From assembly GCF_035987325.1 (NCBI RefSeq), contig NZ_CP108488.1, forward strand, positions 3,844,001 through 3,908,000: a DNA stretch of 64,000 nt, written 5' to 3'. Positions 8,403-17,446 of the stretch are shown here, one piece after another; position 1 is the stretch's first letter, and every line of letters starts with the position of its first letter. Position numbers and translations under genes: made by a program. Under the pieces are notes generated by a model that was not told where the DNA came from, did not search any database, and worked only from the letters and a program-made list of their open reading frames with translations. The DNA comes from Streptomyces sp. NBC_01244. GTDB taxonomy: Bacteria > Actinomycetota > Actinomycetes > Streptomycetales > Streptomycetaceae.

Positions 8403-9658
8403 GAGTGTCCTTTCGTCGTCGGACTGTTCTCAGACGGTGCGGACGTCTGTGGTTCGGTTGTCTGCGGTTCCGTTGTCCGCGGTTCCGCTGTCTGCGGTTC
8501 CGTTGTCTGCGGTTCGGTTGTCTCTGGTGCGGTCGTCCCCGGCGCGCTGTCCGGGGTGAACCACGGCAGTACCGCCGTGGTGGTCTGTGGGGGTTCGGCC
8601 GCCGGGGCGGAGCGGGCCGGCGGCCCTCCTCGTACGGGGCCCCGCGCGGGCCCCCGTACCGCCGGGATCCGCGGCAGCCGGGCGGTCACCGCCGCCGCCG
8701 GGTCGGGCTGCGGGCGGTGGCCCCGGTGGCGGCCGCCGCCCAGCGGGAGTCCCGCGCGCGGGCGGACCTTGTCGACGACGGCCATGCCGATCCGGAAGAT
8801 CCCGGCCGGGATCACCAGGAGGAGCAGGCCCCAGAACAGCAGCACCCCGTACGGGCGGGCCACGCCCCAGGGCTGGGTGGCCAGGACCGTCTCCCCGTAC
8901 TTGAGGGAGAGGGTGTAGTCCCCGTGGGCCCCGGCGGTCAGGGTGGCGTCGAGGGAGACCTCCGCCTTGCCGCCGGGCGGGATGGTGCCCTTCCAGCGGA
9001 CCTCTTCCCAGGTCGGTGCGAACACCCCGTGGGCGGTGCCGAGCTGGAAGACCGGGTCCTTGACGGCGGCGGAGCCGAGATTGCCCACGGTGACCGTGAA
9101 CTTCCGGCCGGGCGGGGCCCCGAACCAGGTCAGCACCCCGTCCTCGCCCTTGAGCTGGACCCCGGTGAGCAGGGCGAGCCGGGCCGTGCCGCCCTCCGCG
9201 GGCAGGTCGGCCACCGGGTGGTCGGTGATCTTCAGCGGGGCCCCGACGGTGGACTGGTCCCCGTTGACGGAGGTCACGTTGACCACGCAGGGGCAGGGCT
9301 TGGGCGGGGCGACCACCGGGAGCTGGGCGGAGAAGTGCCCGTCGTCGGCGACCGAGACGGCCACGCCGTCGGCGTTGGCACAGCTGTTGGTGCCGCCGAT
9401 CATGTTCTGCCCGCAGACCAGCAGCATCACCATGGTCTTGGGCCGCCAGCCCGTGCCCGTGACGGCTATCTCCGTGCCCTTGGCGGCCTCCTTGAGGGAG
9501 AGGGCCACGGCGGGTTTCGCCCCGTCGTCCGCGGCGGCCGGGGCCGCCGCGAACAGCGCCAGCGCGCACGCCACCAGCCCTGCCGCCAGCCCCGCGCGTC
9601 CCGCCGCGACCAGGGCCCTGACCTTGCCGCCGTGTCTCCCACCGGCCTTGGCGCTCAC
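8399..9658 (-). CDS. Membrane-anchored extracellular protein with a neocarzinostatin-like domain
   Basis: The 419-residue product starts at a GTG that overlaps the upstream stop (GTGA), and its own stop overlaps the next start. A signal sequence (LAAGLVACALALFAAAPAAA) precedes a domain of about 110 residues. That domain has paired cysteines (VCGQNMIGGTNSC and CPC), the GTGWRP turn and an ADDGHFSAQLPV strand resembling the neocarzinostatin/Ig-like fold. A second beta-rich region, a transmembrane helix (YGVLLFWGLLLLVIPAGIF) and a cytoplasmic, proline-rich tail with TTEPQ repeats follow. The fold call is by motif resemblance only. Its place between a DUF916-like protein and a sortase substrate suggests one surface assembly. 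Confidence 0.72.
   Translation of the reverse strand: MSAKAGGRHGGKVRALVAAGRAGLAAGLVACALALFAAAPAAADDGAKPAVALSLKEAAKGTEIAVTGTGWRPKTMVMLLVCGQNMIGGTNSCANADGVAVSVADDGHFSAQLPVVAPPKPCPCVVNVTSVNGDQSTVGAPLKITDHPVADLPAEGGTARLALLTGVQLKGEDGVLTWFGAPPGRKFTVTVGNLGSAAVKDPVFQLGTAHGVFAPTWEEVRWKGTIPPGGKAEVSLDATLTAGAHGDYTLSLKYGETVLATQPWGVARPYGVLLFWGLLLLVIPAGIFRIGMAVVDKVRPRAGLPLGGGRHRGHRPQPDPAAAVTARLPRIPAVRGPARGPVRGGPPARSAPAAEPPQTTTAVLPWFTPDSAPGTTAPETTEPQTTEPQTAEPRTTEPQTTEPQTSAPSENSPTTKGHS
8446..8535 (-). repeat. Six 15-bp tandem repeats encoding TTEPQ units
   Basis: Units start at 8446, 8461, 8476, 8491, 8506 and 8521. The first five encode TTEPQ, TAEPR or close variants in the C-terminal tail; the last is degenerate. 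The pattern fits recent slippage in a disordered tail. Confidence 0.85.
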
Positions 9659-10704
9659 CTGGGTGCTCCCGTCAACTCGTGTTCCGGCGCTGGGGCTTCT
9701 TCGGGTACGGCGCTCCCGTGCGGCGCGGGCCCGGACCCCGGTCCAGACCTGCCGGACCGGATCCGCCGCTTGCGTTCGAGGAGCAGGGCGGCCGCGGCGA
9801 CGGCGCCGAGGCCCAGCAGCCCGAGGGCGGTCGCGCCGGCGATCCCCCAGGGCACGAACCAGGCGGAGGCGCTCCCCGTGGCGCGGGCGCCGCCGGGGGC
9901 CGTGACGGTGAGGGTCAGGGCGACCCGGTCGAACACGGGGGCGCCGGGCCAGGGTTCGGTCAGCTCCACGCGCTGACCGGGCAGCACCTCGACCGGCAGG
10001 GTGCGGGCGCTGCGGCCCGCGACCTTGCCGAGGGCTCCCTCGGCACTGATGACGAGTTCCGGGGCGAGGGCCACGTTGCCGCGGTTGACGAGGGTGTACG
10101 CGACGCGCGCGGTCGCGCCCTTGCCCCGTACCGCGACGTCCTCGACCGTGAGCGCCGCCAGTGCCGGGCCGCCGACGCGCAGGTGGACCCGTACGCCCAC
10201 CTCGCGGCCGGCCTCGGTGGCGACGACGGCGGCGGGGTGGTCGCCGGGCGGGGAGCCGGGCGGCACGGTGACGGTGAAGGGGACCACGGCGCGGGTGTGC
10301 GGCGGGACCTTGACCGTGGCGCCCGAGCCGAAGCTGATCCACAGGCCCGCGCCGGTGGACTCCTTCGCCGAGCGCACGGCGAAGGCGCCGGCCGCCGTGT
10401 TGTAGGCGTCGGCGCCCCGCAGGGTGATGGTGTGCTCCCGGTCGCTGGTGTTGGCCAGGGCGAGGCGGTCCTCCAGCACCGTGCCGGAGGGGCCCGCGAC
10501 GTAGAAGAACGGGCGGGCGACGTACGGGCGGGCCCCGGCCTTCGCCGCCGCCGGAGCGCTCCCGGCGACGGGCTCGGCGGTCCAGCCGGGCCCGTCGGCG
10601 CCCGCCGGGGCCGCCACCGCGCAGGAGAGCACGGCTGCGGCCACGGCGGCGACGGTGGCGAGGAGGAACCCGCCGGGCCTTCGGGGCGAGTGGAGCACGG
10701 GCAT
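9655..10704 (-). CDS. DUF916/WxL-interacting-like membrane protein
   Basis: The 349-residue product has a signal peptide (FLLATVAAVAAAVLSCAVAA), a first beta-sandwich containing RPFFYVAGPSGTVLEDRLALAN and TITLRGADAYN, and a second immunoglobulin-like domain (about 170-290). A transmembrane helix (GIAGATALGLLGLGAVAAAALLL) and a basic tail end the protein. The layout and the first-domain motifs resemble DUF916 (WxL-interacting) proteins, which in Firmicutes are encoded beside surface proteins of csc clusters. The ATG at 10704 has GGAG about 11 bases upstream. Its stop overlaps the next gene by 4 bp. The family call is moderate because only motifs could be compared. Confidence 0.72.
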   Translation of the reverse strand: MPVLHSPRRPGGFLLATVAAVAAAVLSCAVAAPAGADGPGWTAEPVAGSAPAAAKAGARPYVARPFFYVAGPSGTVLEDRLALANTSDREHTITLRGADAYNTAAGAFAVRSAKESTGAGLWISFGSGATVKVPPHTRAVVPFTVTVPPGSPPGDHPAAVVATEAGREVGVRVHLRVGGPALAALTVEDVAVRGKGATARVAYTLVNRGNVALAPELVISAEGALGKVAGRSARTLPVEVLPGQRVELTEPWPGAPVFDRVALTLTVTAPGGARATGSASAWFVPWGIAGATALGLLGLGAVAAAALLLERKRRIRSGRSGPGSGPAPHGSAVPEEAPAPEHELTGAPR

Positions 10705-10721
10705 GACCGGGTGCGCTCCGT

Positions 10722-11405
10722 TCAGGACCGGGCCCGCTGGCCGCGCCGGGTCAGCCAGAGCACGCCGGCGGCGCCGGAGAGGATCACGGTGGCGCCGAGG
10801 GTGCCGAGGGCGATGGCGGAGTCCTCGGGGCCGGTCTGCGGGAGGCTGTCCCCGGTGGAGCCGGTGGAGCCGGTCGATCCGGTGGCGCCGCCGCCGGGGG
10901 CCGTCACATCGAGTTCGAGGGACGGCTTGGGGCTGTTGCCCGGGGTACAAGTGGTGGTCGTACCCATCGCCTTGATCGTGAGCACGCCCGCGGTGAGCGT
11001 GACCTTGCCGGACTTCTTGGGCGTGTACGTGCCCGACAGGTCGCTGATCTTGATGGGCGTGTTGGCCGGAACGGCCTCGGGGTTGGGCGGACCGGAGACC
11101 GGTACCGACACCTTCTCCGCGCCGCCGACCACGATCACCGCACTAGGCGTCATCGCGCCCTTGCCGAGCTCGATGGGGCTGGAGGAGACGCCCTTCTGGA
11201 AGGACATCGTCAGCTTGTACCCGCTGCCCTCCTTGACTCCCTTGATCTCGATCGGCGAGACCGCCGATTTGTCCCCGATGGGGGTCTTGCAGTCGTACTG
11301 GACGTCGACAACGGCCGCATGGGCTGCGGGGGCGGCCAGCAGTACCGCCGCCCCCGCCAGCGCGGAGGCCAGCGCGAGCGCGGTGGAGCGTTTCCGGTCG
11401 GACAC
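10722..11405 (-). CDS. Sortase-anchored surface protein, single-domain paralogue
   Basis: The 227-residue product starts at the GTG at 11405, which removes an implausible upstream extension and places the signal peptide (STALALASALAGAAVLLAA) at the N-terminus. The mature domain (VVDVQYDCKTPIGDKSAVS, YKLTMSFQKGVSSSPIEL, TPIKISDLSGTYTPKKSGKV) is almost the same as the first domain of the protein at 7098-8402. A short Gly/Ser/Thr linker leads to LPQTG, a hydrophobic helix and a TRRGQRARS tail, a canonical sorting signal. It is the first gene of the four-gene operon. The two domain cysteines may form a disulfide. Function unknown. Confidence 0.88.
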   Translation of the reverse strand: MSDRKRSTALALASALAGAAVLLAAPAAHAAVVDVQYDCKTPIGDKSAVSPIEIKGVKEGSGYKLTMSFQKGVSSSPIELGKGAMTPSAVIVVGGAEKVSVPVSGPPNPEAVPANTPIKISDLSGTYTPKKSGKVTLTAGVLTIKAMGTTTTCTPGNSPKPSLELDVTAPGGGATGSTGSTGSTGDSLPQTGPEDSAIALGTLGATVILSGAAGVLWLTRRGQRARS

Positions 11406-11440
11406 CTTCGTCTTCCCCTCGAACCTTGGGCCACAAGTTA

Positions 11441-11455
11441 CTGACGGCACATCAG
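11441..11455. promoter_or_regulatory. Near-palindrome upstream of the surface operon
   Basis: CTGACGGCACATCAG has CTGAYG/CRTCAG arms and lies 36 bp upstream of the first operon start, within the probable promoter. It could be a regulator site. The assignment is inferred from position and symmetry only. Confidence 0.35.
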
Positions 11456-11532
11456 ATTGGTGGCTCAAGGTACGCCCGGGGCCTTACGGAGGGAAGACAA
11501 AGAACAGTGCCGTATCAACAGCCCGCACATAG

Positions 11533-11564
11533 GCCTCAGACCGCCCCCGGGGGCGGTCTGAGGC
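11533..11564. terminator. 32-bp perfect palindrome downstream of hutI
   Basis: GCCTCAGACCGCCCCC (11533-11548) is followed directly by its exact complement (11549-11564). It lies 19 bp past the hutI stop and upstream of the surface operon promoter, so it most likely terminates the hut transcript. There is no T-tract, as is common for streptomycete terminators. Confidence 0.85.
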
Positions 11565-11582
11565 GTCCGGATTACGGCTGTT

Positions 11583-12761
11583 TCAGGCCGTCTTGCGGCC
11601 CTTCTGCCAGACGGCCGAGACCAGCGGAACGCCCGGCCGGTAGGCGAGGTGGACGTGGCTGGGGGCATCGAGCAGGGCGAGGTCCGCCCGGGCGCCGGGG
11701 GTGACGATGCCGATGTCGGCGCGGCGCAGGGCGCGGGCGCCGCCGGCGGTGGCGGACCACAGGGCCTCGTCCGGGGTCATCCCCATGTCACGGACGGCGA
11801 GGGCGATGCAGAACGGCATCGAACTCGTGTAGGAGGAGCCCGGGTTGCAGTCGGTCGACAGCGCCACGGTCACCCCCGCGTCGAGGAGGCGGCGGGCGTC
11901 GGGCCACTGCGCGCGGGTGGAGAACTCCGCACCCGGCAGCAGCGTGGCGACGGTCGTCCCGGCCGCCTGGGCGAGGGCGTCCACGTCGGCGTCGGTGAGG
12001 TGGGTGCAGTGGTCGGCGGAGGCCGCCTCCAGCTCGACCGCGAGCTGGACGCCGGGGCCGTGGGAGAGCTGGTTGGCGTGGACCCGCGGGATCAGCCCGG
12101 CGGCGGCGCCGGCGGTGAGGATCGCACGGGCCTGCTCGCCGTCGAAGGCGCCCTTCTCGCAGAACACGTCCACCCAGCGGGCGTACGGGGCGCAGGCGGT
12201 CAGCATCTCGCCGGTGACGAGGTCCACGTAGCCCGCCGGGTCGTCGGCGTAGTCCGGGGAGACGATGTGCGCGCCGAGGTAGGTGACCTCCTCGGTGTGC
12301 GCGGAGGCGATGCGCAGGGCCCGTGCCTCGTCCTGGACCGTGAGGCCGTAGCCGGACTTGGTCTCGAAGGTGGTGGTGCCCTGGCGGCGGGCCTCGTGGA
12401 GGTGGCGCAGCAGGTTCGCTTCGAGCTCGGCGTCGGAGGCGGCGCGGGTGGCGGCGACGGTGGTGCGGATGCCTCCGGCGGAGTAGCTGTGGCCGGACAT
12501 GCGGGCGTTGAACTCCGCGGTGCGGTCGCCCGCGAAGACGAGGTGGGAGTGGGAGTCGACGAAGCCGGGGATGAGCGCCCGGCCCTGCGCGTCGAACGCC
12601 TCGTCGGCGGGCGGGGCCTTGTCGGCAGGGCCGACCCAGGCGATGGTTTCGCCCTCGATGACGACGGCGGCGTTGTGGATCAGGCCGAGGGGGGTGCCGT
12701 CGCCCAGGGCGGGGTCGTTGGTGACGAGGCTGCCGATGTTGGTGATGGCTGTGGTGGTCAT
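11583..12761 (-). CDS. hutI: Imidazolonepropionase
   Basis: The 392-residue amidohydrolase opens the ring of imidazolone propionate to give formiminoglutamate, the third step of histidine catabolism. Metal and substrate motifs are in order: [51 protein letters not shown]. The ATG at 12761 gives an N-terminus ([16 protein letters not shown]) typical of actinobacterial HutI. The open frame continues upstream, but there it reads low-complexity repeat sequence. It is the last gene of the hut cluster, about 350 bp from hutF across a GC-rich inverted repeat, and is followed by a strong hairpin. Confidence 0.95.
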   Translation of the reverse strand: MTTTAITNIGSLVTNDPALGDGTPLGLIHNAAVVIEGETIAWVGPADKAPPADEAFDAQGRALIPGFVDSHSHLVFAGDRTAEFNARMSGHSYSAGGIRTTVAATRAASDAELEANLLRHLHEARRQGTTTFETKSGYGLTVQDEARALRIASAHTEEVTYLGAHIVSPDYADDPAGYVDLVTGEMLTACAPYARWVDVFCEKGAFDGEQARAILTAGAAAGLIPRVHANQLSHGPGVQLAVELEAASADHCTHLTDADVDALAQAAGTTVATLLPGAEFSTRAQWPDARRLLDAGVTVALSTDCNPGSSYTSSMPFCIALAVRDMGMTPDEALWSATAGGARALRRADIGIVTPGARADLALLDAPSHVHLAYRPGVPLVSAVWQKGRKTA

Positions 12762-12790
12762 GATCCCTCGGGGTCGTCGAGTGGTTTGTT

Positions 12791-13077
12791 CCCCCACCCC
12801 GCCCCTTCCCGAAACCGGGGCCTGCGGCCCCGGCCCCCGCCGGGGCACGGGCTTCGCCCGGCCCCGTTCCGGGCGCTGCGCGCCCGGTGCGCTCAAACGC
12901 CGCGCGGGCTGGATGTGCCCCGGCCGGGGCGCATCGGCCTCGCCGGGGTAAATCCAGCCCCGCCGGCGTTTGAGGCGCGGGGGTTCGGGGGCGGAGCCCC
13001 GGGGCGGGGCCCGGGGCGGGGCCCGGGGCGGGGCCCGGGGCCGCAGGCCCCGGTTTCGGGAAGGGGCGGGGTGGGGG
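12791..13077. repeat. Long nested inverted repeat between hutF and hutI
   Basis: This 350-bp gap holds no gene. Perfect 43-bp outer arms lie at 12791-12833 and 13035-13077. Inside is an imperfect pair (12889-12914 and 12952-12978) built on CTCAAACGCC/GGCGTTTGAG, a sequence that is highly repeated between Streptomyces genes. The right half also contains tandem GGGGCGGGGCCC units. In RNA the whole region could fold into one large hairpin and reduce readthrough or stabilise the upstream message. Confidence 0.8.
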
Positions 13078-13114
13078 GAAGGCCCGCCGCAGGCGGAGTC
13101 GTGGGGCGGGGTTG

Positions 13115-14455
13115 TCAGCCGCGGAGGGCTGCGATCGTGTGGGCGAGGGTTGTCGGGACGTCCTCGACGAGGGTGTGCGACCCGTCGCGGACGATGTGGC
13201 GGCCGCCCACCACCGTGTGGCGGACGTCCGCGGCCGACGCGGCGAAGACGGCCGTCTCCGCGCCGAGACGGGGCAGCGCCCCGGCCGTACGGACGGAGTC
13301 CAGGGCGATGGTGGTGAAGTCCGCGAGCGCGCCCGCTTCCAGGCGGCCCGCTTCCGACCAGCCGAGGGCGGCGTGACCGTCGGCCGTGGCGGCGGTGAGC
13401 AGGGCGTTCGCCGTCCAGTGGCCACGGGTCCGGCTGCTCAGACGCTCGTTCAGTTCCATCGCCCGCGCCTCTTCGAGCAGGTCGATCACCGCATGGCTGT
13501 CGCTGCCCAGCGAGAGCGGACTGCCCGCGCGCTGGAGGCGTACGGCCGGGCCGATGCCGTCGGCGAGGTCGCGTTCGGTGGTGGGGCACATGCAGGTGCC
13601 GGTGGTGGTGGAGCCCAGGAGGGCGATGTCCCCGTCGGTGAGGTGCGTGTTGTGCACCCCGGTGGTGCGCGGGCCGAGCACCCCGTGGTCGGCGAGCAGC
13701 TGTGTCGGGGTGCGGCCGTGGGCCGCGAGGCAGGCGTCGTTCTCGGCGGTCTGCTCCGAGAGGTGGACGTGGAGCGGGGCCCGGCGTTCGGACGCCCAGG
13801 CGGCGACGGTGGCGAGCTGCCCCGCCGGTACCGCGCGGACCGAGTGGATCGCGGCGCCGATCAGGGCGTGTTCGCGGGGCTTGAGGGCCGAGACCCGCTC
13901 CGCCCAGGCGTCCGCGGTGCCGTCGGAGAAGCGCAGCTGGTGGGGGTTGGGTGCTTCCCCGAAGCCCGCCGACAGGTACGCCGTGTCCAGCAGGGTGACG
14001 CGGATGCCGGCCTCGGCGGCGGCCGCGATCAGGGCCTCGCCCATGGCGTTCGGGTCGGCGTACGGGACTCCGCCGGGGGCGTGGTGGACGTAGTGGAACT
14101 CGCCCACGGCCGTGATGCCGGCCAGCGCCATCTCGGCGTAGACGGCCCGCGCGAGCGCGAAGTAGCTGTCGGGGGTGAGGTTCTGGGCGACCTTGTACAT
14201 GAAGTCGCGCCAGGTCCAGAAGGTGCCGCTGCCGACCTGCACGGTGGAGCGCAGGGCCCGGTGGAAGGCGTGGCTGTGCGCGTTGGCCAGGCCCGGGACC
14301 GTCAGGCCGCGCAGGACCTCCGCTCCCGGGGGCGGGCTCTCGGCCCCGGTCCGCAGGGCGGAGATCCGCCCGTCGTCAGTTACGTCCAGGGCAACGCCCG
14401 GCTCGACATGGGTGCCGAGCCAGGCGTGCTCCAGCCAGTACGTCTTCAGCGGCAC
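13115..14455 (-). CDS. hutF: Formimidoylglutamate deiminase
   Basis: The 446-residue amidohydrolase converts formiminoglutamate to N-formylglutamate and ammonia in the two-step branch of histidine breakdown. Motifs include [15 protein letters not shown] (metal-binding HxH), [24 protein letters not shown] and [17 protein letters not shown] with the catalytic Asp. The GTG at 14455 lies 10 bp inside the end of the upstream amidohydrolase gene, so translation is probably coupled. The length matches HutF proteins. The presence of hutF implies that a deformylase must follow, and the adjacent M20 enzyme is the best candidate. Confidence 0.94.
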   Translation of the reverse strand: MPLKTYWLEHAWLGTHVEPGVALDVTDDGRISALRTGAESPPPGAEVLRGLTVPGLANAHSHAFHRALRSTVQVGSGTFWTWRDFMYKVAQNLTPDSYFALARAVYAEMALAGITAVGEFHYVHHAPGGVPYADPNAMGEALIAAAAEAGIRVTLLDTAYLSAGFGEAPNPHQLRFSDGTADAWAERVSALKPREHALIGAAIHSVRAVPAGQLATVAAWASERRAPLHVHLSEQTAENDACLAAHGRTPTQLLADHGVLGPRTTGVHNTHLTDGDIALLGSTTTGTCMCPTTERDLADGIGPAVRLQRAGSPLSLGSDSHAVIDLLEEARAMELNERLSSRTRGHWTANALLTAATADGHAALGWSEAGRLEAGALADFTTIALDSVRTAGALPRLGAETAVFAASAADVRHTVVGGRHIVRDGSHTLVEDVPTTLAHTIAALRG

Positions 14456-15690
14456 GCGAGGCCTTCCAGTACGTCGGCGAGGGCGAGGACGCCTGCCACG
14501 CAGTCGTCCTCGGCGGCGAACTCCCGCGGGGAGTGGGAGACCCCGGTGGGGTTGCGTACGAACAGCATGGCGGTCGGGACGGCCGCCGAGAGGATTCCGG
14601 CGTCGTGTCCCGCGCCCGTGCCGAGCACGGGGACGGAGCCGCCGAGGATCCGGTTCATCTCCTCGCGCAGGGCGTGCTCGAACTCGACGACCGGGGTGAA
14701 GGACTCCCGGACCACGTCCAGGTCGATGCCCTCCTGGTCCGCTCGCTCGCGGGCGGCCTTCTCGATGGCGGTCACGACCGTGTCGAGGGTGGCCTGGTCG
14801 GCGGCGCGGGAGTCGAGCCAGCCGCGTACGAGGGAGGGGATGGCGTTGACCCCGTTGGGCTCGACGGAGATCTTCCCGAAGGTGGCCACGGCCCCGGCGA
14901 GGGCCGCCTCGGCGCGGGCCGCGAGCACGGTCTGCGCGTAGGTGAGCATCGGGTCGCGGCGGTCGGCCAGCCGGGTGGTGCCGGCGTGGTTGGCCTCGCC
15001 CCGGAAGTCGAAGCGCCAGCGGCCGTGCGGCCAGATCGCGGAGGCGATGCCGACCCGGTCCCCGGACAGGTCGAGGGCGCGGCCCTGTTCCACGTGCAGT
15101 TCGACGAAGGCGCCGATGCGAGCGAGGCGTTCGGGGTCGGCGCCGATGGTCTCGGGGTCGTACCCGGCCGCCTCCATGGCGCGGGGCAGGCTGACGCCGT
15201 CCGCGTCGCGGAGCTCGTACGCCTTCTCCTTGGTCAGCTGTCCGGCGGCCAGCCGGGAGCCGACGCAGGCGAGGCCGAAGCGGGCCCCTTCCTCGTCACC
15301 GAAGTTGGTGATGGCAAGTGGCCTGGAGAACTCCGCGCCCCTCCTGCGGAGTTCGTCCAGGGCCGCGAAGGAGGACACCACCCCGAGGGGGCCGTCGAAG
15401 GCACCGCCGTCGGGGACGGAGTCCAGGTGGGAGCCGGTGACGACGGCGTCACCGGCCGAGACGTCCTTGTACGTCTCAGCGCCGAGCCAGGCCCACTGGT
15501 TGCCGTTGCGGTCGGTCTCGTACGCGAGGCCGCGGGCCTCGGCCTGCGCCTGGAACCAGGTCCGGCAGTCGGCATCGGCGCCGGTCCACGCGTAGCGGCG
15601 GTAGCCACCGCTGCCCGCGTCCCGGCCGATGGGCCGGAGCTCGGCCCACATGTCGTGGAACGAGGCTCCGGCCGCGGCTTCCTGGGTCAC
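14446..15690 (-). CDS. M20-family amidohydrolase (allantoate/N-carbamoyl amino acid hydrolase-like), probable N-formylglutamate deformylase
   Basis: The 414-residue enzyme has the binuclear-zinc motifs of the allantoate amidohydrolase group: [47 protein letters not shown], and [12 protein letters not shown] near the end. The GTG at 15690 overlaps the hutU stop (GTGA), and the gene is sandwiched between hutU and hutF. No allantoin or pyrimidine genes are nearby. The context therefore points to N-formylglutamate, the product of HutF, as the substrate, replacing classical HutG. That role is inferred; the family itself is clear. Otherwise it could hydrolyse allantoate or an N-carbamoyl amino acid. 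Confidence 0.85.
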   Translation of the reverse strand: MTQEAAAGASFHDMWAELRPIGRDAGSGGYRRYAWTGADADCRTWFQAQAEARGLAYETDRNGNQWAWLGAETYKDVSAGDAVVTGSHLDSVPDGGAFDGPLGVVSSFAALDELRRRGAEFSRPLAITNFGDEEGARFGLACVGSRLAAGQLTKEKAYELRDADGVSLPRAMEAAGYDPETIGADPERLARIGAFVELHVEQGRALDLSGDRVGIASAIWPHGRWRFDFRGEANHAGTTRLADRRDPMLTYAQTVLAARAEAALAGAVATFGKISVEPNGVNAIPSLVRGWLDSRAADQATLDTVVTAIEKAARERADQEGIDLDVVRESFTPVVEFEHALREEMNRILGGSVPVLGTGAGHDAGILSAAVPTAMLFVRNPTGVSHSPREFAAEDDCVAGVLALADVLEGLACR

Positions 15691-17351
15691 GCCGAGTCGC
15701 CTTCGCGCATCGGGATGCGGACGCCGCGCTCGTCGGCGACCGTGTCGGCGATGTCGTAGCCGGCGTCGACGTGGCGGATGACGCCCATGCCGGGGTCGTT
15801 GGTCAGGACGCGGCGGATCTTCTCGCCCGCGAGCTTGGTGCCGTCGGCGACCGTGACCTGGCCCGCGTGGATGGAGCGGCCCATGCCGACGCCGCCGCCG
15901 TGGTGGATGGAGACCCAGGAGGCGCCGGAGGCCACGTTGACCATGGCGTTGAGCAGCGGCCAGTCGGCGATCGCGTCGGAGCCGTCGAGCATGGCCTCGG
16001 TCTCGCGGTACGGGGAGGCCACCGAACCGCAGTCCAGGTGGTCGCGGCCGATGACCAGCGGGGCGGCCAGGGTGCCGTCGGCGACCATCTCGTTGAAGCG
16101 CTCGCCGGCCTTGTCGCGCTCGCCGTAGCCGAGCCAGCAGATGCGGGCGGGCAGTCCCTGGAAGTGGACGCGCTCGCCGGCCATCTTGATCCAGCGGTGC
16201 AGGGACTCGTTCTCGGGGAAGAGCTCCAGCATCGCCTTGTCGGTCTTGTGGATGTCCGAGGCCTCGCCGGACAGAGCCGCCCAGCGGAAGGGGCCCTTGC
16301 CCTCGCAGAACAGGGGGCGGATGTAGGCGGGGACGAAGCCGGGGAAGGCGAAGGCGCGCTCGTAGCCGGCCAGCTGGGCCTCGCCGCGGATGGAGTTGCC
16401 GTAGTCGAAGACCTCGGCGCCCGCGTCCATGAAGCCGACCATGGCCTCGACGTGCGTGGCCATCGACTCGCGGGCGCGGGTGGTGAAGCCCGCCGGGTCC
16501 TTGGCCGCGTAGTCGGCCATGTCGTCGAAGTCGACGCCGACCGGCAGGTAGGCGAGCGGGTCGTGGGCGGAGGTCTGGTCCGTCACGATGTCGATGGGCG
16601 CGCCCTCGGCGAGCATCTGCGGGAGGAGGTCGGCCGCGTTGCCGAGCAGGCCGATGGAGAGCGGCTTGCGGGCGTCGCGGGCCTCGACGGCGAGCTGCAG
16701 CGCGTGGCGCAGGTCGTTCGCCTTGACGTCGAGGTAGCGGTGCTCGATGCGGCGGTCGATGGCGCGCGGGTCGACGTCGATGCAGATGGCGACGCCGTCG
16801 TTCATCGTCACGGCCAGCGGCTGGGCGCCGCCCATGCCGCCGAGGCCGGCGGTGAGGGTGATGGTGCCGGCCAGGGTCCCGTTGAACTTCTTGGCGGCGA
16901 CGGCCGCGAAGGTCTCGTAGGTCCCCTGGAGGATGCCCTGGGTGCCGATGTAGATCCACGAACCGGCCGTCATCTGGCCGTACATGGTCAGGCCCAGGTT
17001 CTCCAGGCGGCGGAACTCCTCCCAGTTGGCCCAGTCGCCGACCAGGTTGGAGTTCGCGAGCAGGACGCGCGGCGCCCATTCGTGCGTCTGCATGACGCCG
17101 ACCGGGCGGCCGGACTGGACGAGCATCGTCTCGTCCTGCTTGAGGGTCTGGAGGGTGCGGACCATCGCGTCGTACGAGCGCCAGTCGCGGGCGGCCTTGC
17201 CGGTGCCGCCGTAGACGACGAGCTTGTCGGGGTGCTCGGCGACCTCGGGGTCGAGGTTGTTCTGGAGCATCCGCAGCGCGGCCTCCTGCTGCCATCCCAG
17301 GGTGCTCAGCTCGGTACCTCGTGCGGCCCGTACGGGGCGGGGTCCTGACAT
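15687..17351 (-). CDS. hutU: Urocanate hydratase
   Basis: The 554-residue NAD-dependent urocanase converts urocanate to imidazolone propionate. Family sequences are clear throughout: [81 protein letters not shown] and [20 protein letters not shown]. The ATG at 17351 has GGAGGAGG seven bases upstream and gives the usual length. It is the first gene of the hut cluster. A pair of TGAATAGATTCA-type palindromes lies just upstream and probably controls it. No histidine ammonia-lyase gene is in the window. Confidence 0.97.
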   Translation of the reverse strand: MSGPRPVRAARGTELSTLGWQQEAALRMLQNNLDPEVAEHPDKLVVYGGTGKAARDWRSYDAMVRTLQTLKQDETMLVQSGRPVGVMQTHEWAPRVLLANSNLVGDWANWEEFRRLENLGLTMYGQMTAGSWIYIGTQGILQGTYETFAAVAAKKFNGTLAGTITLTAGLGGMGGAQPLAVTMNDGVAICIDVDPRAIDRRIEHRYLDVKANDLRHALQLAVEARDARKPLSIGLLGNAADLLPQMLAEGAPIDIVTDQTSAHDPLAYLPVGVDFDDMADYAAKDPAGFTTRARESMATHVEAMVGFMDAGAEVFDYGNSIRGEAQLAGYERAFAFPGFVPAYIRPLFCEGKGPFRWAALSGEASDIHKTDKAMLELFPENESLHRWIKMAGERVHFQGLPARICWLGYGERDKAGERFNEMVADGTLAAPLVIGRDHLDCGSVASPYRETEAMLDGSDAIADWPLLNAMVNVASGASWVSIHHGGGVGMGRSIHAGQVTVADGTKLAGEKIRRVLTNDPGMGVIRHVDAGYDIADTVADERGVRIPMREGDSA

Positions 17352-17374
17352 GGCGGTGCCTCCTCCGTTGTTGG

Positions 17375-17411
17375 TCAATCTATTCACATCTTTACCCCCT
17401 GAATAGATTCA
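17375..17411. promoter_or_regulatory. Paired palindromic operator in the hutU/decarboxylase divergent promoter
   Basis: TGAATAGATTCA (17400-17411) is a perfect palindrome. A near-identical site in the opposite orientation, TCAATCTATTCA, lies at 17375-17386. Together they form a 10-bp perfect inverted repeat AATCTATTCA/TGAATAGATT with a 13-bp spacer. The TGAAT-N2-ATTCA form resembles RpiR-family operators, and an RpiR regulator is encoded at 18924-19766. The shared ATTCAGTCA string also occurs upstream of that regulator at about 19819-19827. This is inference from pattern and context. Confidence 0.6.
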
Positions 17412-17446
17412 GTCAACAGCTGCGGGCGGCCGCGCCGGATGATGGG

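Noticed and set aside
12762..13589. Extension of hutI by about 275 codons upstream
   Set aside because: The added part reads the intergenic inverted repeat and the wrong frame of hutF. The ATG at 12761 gives the normal HutI N-terminus.
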